DNA of 64,000 nt. It comes from Paracoccus sp. S1E-3 (GTDB taxonomy: Bacteria > Pseudomonadota > Alphaproteobacteria > Rhodobacterales > Rhodobacteraceae). Of this stretch, positions 60,903 to 64,000 are shown in pieces. The translations under genes were made by a program, and so were the position numbers. Under the pieces are notes generated by a model. The model was not told where the DNA came from and searched no databases. It saw nothing but the letters and a program-made list of their open reading frames with translations. Location of the stretch: NCBI RefSeq assembly GCF_013868135.1, contig NZ_JACEMU010000004.1:1550001-1614000 (forward strand), given 5' to 3'. Numbering within the stretch: the first letter of the stretch is position 1; the number at the start of each line of letters is the position of its first letter.

Positions 60903-61806
60903 ATCCTTCCAGCGCCGCGCGGCTGGCGTGGATCAGTTCGGCCAGAAAATCGGCCACCACCCGCACACGTGGCGTCCGCGCCAGATCGGCGTGCACGGCC
61001 AGCCAGATCTCCTGATCGACGCCCAGCTCTGGTTGCACGCAGATCAGCCCGTCCGGCGCACCCAGAAAATGCGGCAGGACGGCCAGCCCCAGCCCCGCCT
61101 TTGCCGCCACCAGCTGCGCCCCCAGCGTCGTCGTGGCCAGTGCCGGCGGCCGCCCGCGCAAGGCGCGCTCAATCCATTGCGCGGCAGGCAGATGGGCGCG
61201 GGTTTCGCACCAGCCGATCAGATCATGGCCGCCCAACCCGGTGAACGGCCGTGCCGCCAGATAGGCCGGCGCACCATAAAGCCCGAAGCCCAGCCGCCCC
61301 AGACGGCGCAGGGTGACATTGCCGCGTTCCGGCTTGACCATGCGGATGGCCAGGTCGGCGTCGCGGCGATGCAGGTTCACCGCCCGCACATCCGTGGCGA
61401 TTTCCAACGCAAGATCGGGATGGCGCCGCCGCAGGGCGGGCAAGGCCGGGATAATCAGCGCCGAGGCCAGCATCTCGGCCGTCGCCAGCCGAACGCGGCC
61501 CGCGACTTCGGCCTGCGCGGCGGATCCTTCGGCAAAAGCCGCCGCGGCTTGCTCCATCGCCGCCGCGCGGTCCAGCAGGGCCGCCCCATCATCGGTCAGC
61601 CGGTAGCCGCTTTGATGGCGGCTGAACAGGGTCAGGCCAAGCACGGCCTCCAGCCGTTCGATCTGTCGCGACACGGTGGCCAGCCCCAGGCCCAACTGCG
61701 CGGCCGCCGCGCTTAACGTGCCGCCGCGCGCGATGGCCAGAAACACGCGGGCATCATCCCAGCGCAGTCTTCCGTTTTCGGAAATCAACCTCCGCTCCTT
61801 TGCCAT
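60865..61806 (-). CDS. LysR-type transcriptional regulator
   Basis: A 313-residue LysR protein with winged helix RWDDARVFLAIARGGTLSAAAAQLGLGLATVSRQIERLEAVLG (residues 14-56) and an effector domain. The start at 61806 follows from family length; the frame continues to 61920 across the intergenic operator. It is divergent from the aldo-keto reductase gene at 61862, its likely target. One palindrome lies inside its first codons and one in the gap. Confidence 0.9.
   Translation of the reverse strand: MAKERRLISENGRLRWDDARVFLAIARGGTLSAAAAQLGLGLATVSRQIERLEAVLGLTLFSRHQSGYRLTDDGAALLDRAAAMEQAAAAFAEGSAAQAEVAGRVRLATAEMLASALIIPALPALRRRHPDLALEIATDVRAVNLHRRDADLAIRMVKPERGNVTLRRLGRLGFGLYGAPAYLAARPFTGLGGHDLIGWCETRAHLPAAQWIERALRGRPPALATTTLGAQLVAAKAGLGLAVLPHFLGAPDGLICVQPELGVDQEIWLAVHADLARTPRVRVVADFLAELIHASRAALEGSNRPETPATEGS
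61770..61783. promoter_or_regulatory. Inverted repeat TTCCG-TTTT-CGGAA inside the 5' end of the LysR gene
   Basis: A perfect 5-base inverted repeat with a 4-base centre, located within codons 8-13 of the LysR gene. The same arms recur at 61813-61827. Centres are about 43-44 bases apart, close to four helical turns, consistent with a pair of sites bound by one regulator. Confidence 0.55.
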
Positions 61807-61812
61807 ATCGTT

Positions 61813-61827
61813 TTCCGATTTACGGAA
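61813..61827. promoter_or_regulatory. Inverted repeat TTCCG-ATTTA-CGGAA in the LysR/aldo-keto reductase gap
   Basis: A 15-base palindrome with the same arms as the repeat at 61770-61783, in the 55-base gap between the divergent genes. It overlaps the region where both promoters must lie. It is the best candidate for the primary LysR operator. Confidence 0.6.
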
Positions 61828-61861
61828 CCACAATCCTTCTACCACCACAAGGAGCTTTACC

Positions 61862-62845
61862 ATGGACCAAAGACGCCTCGGACAAGGCCTGACCGTCTCC
61901 GCGCTCGGCCTCGGCTGCATGGGGATGAGCGAGTTCTACGGCCCTCGCGATGATCGGGAATCGCTGGACGTGCTCGCCCGCGCCGCCGATCTCGGCGTGG
62001 ATTTCTTCGACACCGCCGATACCTACGGCCCCCACCACAACGAGGAATTGCTGGGCCAGTTCCTGTCCGCCGGCCGCGCGCCGGTCAAGATCGCCACCAA
62101 GGCCGGGATCGTGCGCAGCCCCGGCGAATATCGTCGCCGCATCGACAACAGCCCCGAATACCTGCGCCGCGCCTGCGAGGCCTCGCTGAGACGCCTGCGC
62201 GTCGACCGGATCGACCTCTACTATGTCCATCGTCTCGACCCTGCCCAACCGGTCGAGACCACGATGGAGACGCTGGCCGCGCTGAAAGCCGAAGGCAAGA
62301 TCGCCCATATCGGGCTGTGCGAGGTCAGCGCCCCCACTCTGCGTCGCGCCCATGCCGTCACCCCGGTCACCGCGATCCAGACCGAATATTCACTATGGAC
62401 CCGCGAGGTCGAGGCCGAAATCCTGCCCACCTGCCGCGCGCTTGGCGTGGGCTTCGTGGCCTATTCTCCCCTCGGCCGCGGCTTCCTGACCGGCCGCTTC
62501 CAACCCGGCGCCCGGTTCGAGGAGGGCGACTTCCGTGCCAGTCTGCCCCGCTTCGCCCCCGACAATGCCGCCGGCAACGCCGCCCTTGTCGAGGTCGTTC
62601 GCGACATCGCCCAGGCGCGCGGCGCGACCCTGGCGCAGATCGCGCTGGCGTGGCTGCTGGATCAGGGTCCCGACATCGTCCCGATTCCGGGAACCAAACG
62701 CCTGAAATATCTGGAGGAAAACACAAAGGCGACACAAATCACCCTCACCGATGCCGAACGCAGCACTCTACGCGACGCCGTGGCGAGGCTGCCGGTCCTC
62801 GGCGCGCGTTACACCGAGGAGGGCATGAAAGGCGTGAACGCCTGA
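61862..62845 (+). CDS. Aldo/keto reductase (AKR13/YajO-like)
   Basis: A 327-residue AKR: GLGCMGMSEFYGPRD near residue 16, catalytic Asp and Tyr in FDTADTYGPHHNE near 47, Lys in IATKAG near 76 and His in YYVHRLDP near 115. The C-terminal IPIPGTKRLKYLEENTKA-type sequence is the NADPH-binding loop. AAGGAG lies 8 bases upstream. It probably reduces aldehydes or similar electrophiles under control of the divergent LysR gene. Confidence 0.93.
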   Translation: MDQRRLGQGLTVSALGLGCMGMSEFYGPRDDRESLDVLARAADLGVDFFDTADTYGPHHNEELLGQFLSAGRAPVKIATKAGIVRSPGEYRRRIDNSPEYLRRACEASLRRLRVDRIDLYYVHRLDPAQPVETTMETLAALKAEGKIAHIGLCEVSAPTLRRAHAVTPVTAIQTEYSLWTREVEAEILPTCRALGVGFVAYSPLGRGFLTGRFQPGARFEEGDFRASLPRFAPDNAAGNAALVEVVRDIAQARGATLAQIALAWLLDQGPDIVPIPGTKRLKYLEENTKATQITLTDAERSTLRDAVARLPVLGARYTEEGMKGVNA

Positions 62846-62943
62846 GCCTCCCGCAGCGATCCGGCTGCCTTTTGCCGGAATGGACGCGGGCGGTCGCCGA
62901 AACGCCGGTCCGCACCATCTTCGCGGTGCAAAGACCCTGGCGT

Positions 62944-62960
62944 CCGGGGCAACGCCCCGG
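62944..62960. terminator. Small GC-rich hairpin between convergent genes
   Basis: CCGGGGC-AAC-GCCCCGG, a perfect 7-base-pair stem with a 3-base loop, lies just beyond the aldo-keto reductase and at the end of the YggS gene. Only a weak T pair follows on the plus strand. A terminator for the aldo-keto reductase is possible. The rest of 62846-62960 shows no gene. Confidence 0.4.
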
Positions 62961-63623
62961 TTACAGCATTGTCGTGTAATCCCGCGCCCCGAAAATCGCG
63001 CTGCCGACGCGCACATGGGTCGCGCCTTCGGCAATTGCGGCCTCGAAATCCGCGCTCATCCCCATGGACAGCTTGGCCAGCCCCTCGGTCTCGGCCAGTT
63101 CGCGCAACAGCTGGAAATGCGGGCGCGGATCTTCCGCCTCGGGCGGGATGCACATCAGCCCCTGCGGGTTCAGTCCCATCTCGCGGAGCTGGACCAGAAA
63201 GCCGGACAGTTCGTCCACGAGAATGCCGGCCTTCTGCGGCTCATCCCCGGTATTGACCTGCACGAACAGTTCGGGCGCGCGTTCCTGCGCCTCGATGGCC
63301 TGGGCAAGCTTGCGCGCCAGCGACATGCGGTCGAGCGTATGAATGGCGTCGAACAGCCCCACCGCCTGTTTGGCCTTGTTCGACTGCAACGGCCCGATCA
63401 TGTGCAGTTGCACACCCGGCCAACGTTCGCGCCAAGCGGGCCATTTGCCCTGCGCCTCCTGCACATAATTCTCGCCGAAGACGCGTTGTCCGGCCTCCAG
63501 CACGGCGGTCACGCGATCGTCGGGCTGCACCTTACTGACGGCGATCAGCGTCACCGATCCGGGCGCGCGCCCTGCCCGCTGTTCTGCCGCGGCGATGCGG
63601 CGGGTGATGTCATCCAGTCCCAT
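62961..63623 (-). CDS. YggS-family pyridoxal-phosphate homeostasis protein
   Basis: A 220-residue PLP-binding protein of the YggS/PROSC family, a single alanine-racemase-like barrel without racemase activity that buffers PLP. The PLP lysine is in VTLIAVSKVQPDD near residue 31; FGENYVQEAQGKW near 48, HMIGPLQSNKAK near 74, LSMGMSADFEAAI near 185 and the C-terminal RVGSAIFGARDY complete the signature. Confidence 0.95.
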   Translation of the reverse strand: MGLDDITRRIAAAEQRAGRAPGSVTLIAVSKVQPDDRVTAVLEAGQRVFGENYVQEAQGKWPAWRERWPGVQLHMIGPLQSNKAKQAVGLFDAIHTLDRMSLARKLAQAIEAQERAPELFVQVNTGDEPQKAGILVDELSGFLVQLREMGLNPQGLMCIPPEAEDPRPHFQLLRELAETEGLAKLSMGMSADFEAAIAEGATHVRVGSAIFGARDYTTML

Positions 63624-63645
63624 GGCGCGAAACTCACAAAAGAAA

Positions 63646-63668
63646 AGAGCGGGCGCAAGGCCCGCTCT
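63646..63668 (-). terminator. Rho-independent terminator of the porin gene
   Basis: A perfect 9-base-pair stem (AGAGCGGGC / GCCCGCTCT) with a 5-base loop lies 25 bases past the porin stop on the minus strand and is followed by TTTTCTTTT. This is a strong intrinsic terminator, as expected for an abundant outer-membrane protein transcript. Confidence 0.88.
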
Positions 63669-63692
63669 CTCCGTAGATCGTTTCAGGTTCGA

Positions 63693-64000
63693 TCAGAACT
63701 TGAAGCGGACACCGACGTCGGCAACCGTGTCAGCGATCCAGTCGCTGTCGACGATACCGCCGGCCAGGATGGCGCCGCCGCCCAGATCGTAGTCGGCACC
63801 GATACCCCAGGTGTCGAAATCGGTGTCATCGGCACCAGCAACGATGGCTTCAGCCACATCGCGGCGGTAGTAGCCTTTGACGGTGACGGCATCGAACTCG
63901 TAAGCCAGCGACAGGCCATAGGCTTTGTCGTAGTTGTAGTTGGCGTTGTCGAATTCCACCATCGGGTTGTCGCCGACGCGGAAGTCGATGCCAGCGCGGT
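63693..64000 (-). CDS. Outer-membrane porin, C-terminal part (5' end outside window)
   Basis: The frame is open to the right window edge; about 102 residues are visible. They show the beta-barrel pattern of general porins of Rhodobacter/Paracoccus type (RAGIDFRVGDNPMVEF, LSLAYEFDAVTVKGYYRRDVAE, WGIGADYDLGGGAILAGGI), and end in VGVRFKF with the C-terminal phenylalanine needed for BAM-dependent insertion. An acidic loop (AGADDTDFD) is consistent with a cation-tolerant pore. The stop is followed by a strong terminator. Confidence 0.92.
   Translation of the reverse strand, partial: RAGIDFRVGDNPMVEFDNANYNYDKAYGLSLAYEFDAVTVKGYYRRDVAEAIVAGADDTDFDTWGIGADYDLGGGAILAGGIVDSDWIADTVADVGVRFKF

Overview
The window is one GC-rich, densely packed stretch of alphaproteobacterial chromosome. 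The protein sequences, the F-terminated porin, the OxyR/KatG pair, the PuuE-UraD fusion and the urea/urease arrangement suggest the Rhodobacterales, most likely Paracoccus or a close relative; this is an inference from protein style, not a phylogenetic test. Genes are organised in long operons with 4-base start/stop overlaps. I see no insertion sequence, phage gene, CRISPR array or rRNA. The only tRNA is a selenocysteine tRNA.

Layout. 1-3.0 kb: end of a TonB-dependent receptor plus a corrinoid-type ABC importer (+). 3.2-6.4 kb: katG (-) and divergent oxyR (+). 6.4-12.7 kb: a minus-strand operon with an ammonia-lyase-fold protein that lacks the MIO-forming triad, a complete osmoprotectant-type ABC importer and a flavin reductase of the siderophore-interacting family. 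12.9-16.6 kb: a ferric-siderophore ABC importer (+). 16.8-42.8 kb: a nitrogen-salvage block. It holds ureidoglycolate lyase, a PuuE-UraD fusion, 5-hydroxyisourate hydrolase, a LysR regulator, malate synthase G, a purine permease, ureidoglycine aminohydrolase, guanine deaminase, a DUF1003 protein, xanthine dehydrogenase XdhAB, the urea ABC importer UrtABCDE and urease UreDABCEFG with a UreJ/HupE protein. 43.1 kb: tRNA-Sec. 43.5-45.5 kb: a FadB-like beta-oxidation protein. 45.6-53.0 kb: a TSUP exporter and the pca/pob operon for 4-hydroxybenzoate and protocatechuate, with divergent pcaQ. 53.0-59.9 kb: two GST-family proteins and a quinone/electrophile detoxification set. 60.0-62.8 kb: two LysR regulators and an aldo-keto reductase. 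63.0-64.0 kb: YggS and the C-terminus of a porin.

How it works together. The central 26 kb carries purine nitrogen from guanine/xanthine towards urea and glyoxylate, urea to ammonia, and glyoxylate to malate. Urate oxidase, an allantoate-cleaving enzyme and XdhC are not in the window. The pca block converts 4-hydroxybenzoate to 3-oxoadipate; the CoA transferase and thiolase are elsewhere.

The main leads are: (1) the MIO-less lyase with a betaine-type importer, which could be an ergothioneine or histidine-betaine uptake and cleavage system; (2) an in-frame, internally deleted BKACE (DUF849) gene in the pca operon that has also lost a metal ligand; (3) a fused ring-cleavage dioxygenase/hydrolase (MhqO-MhqD type) leading a quinone-response operon; (4) paired palindromic operators at the LysR genes near 60-62 kb.
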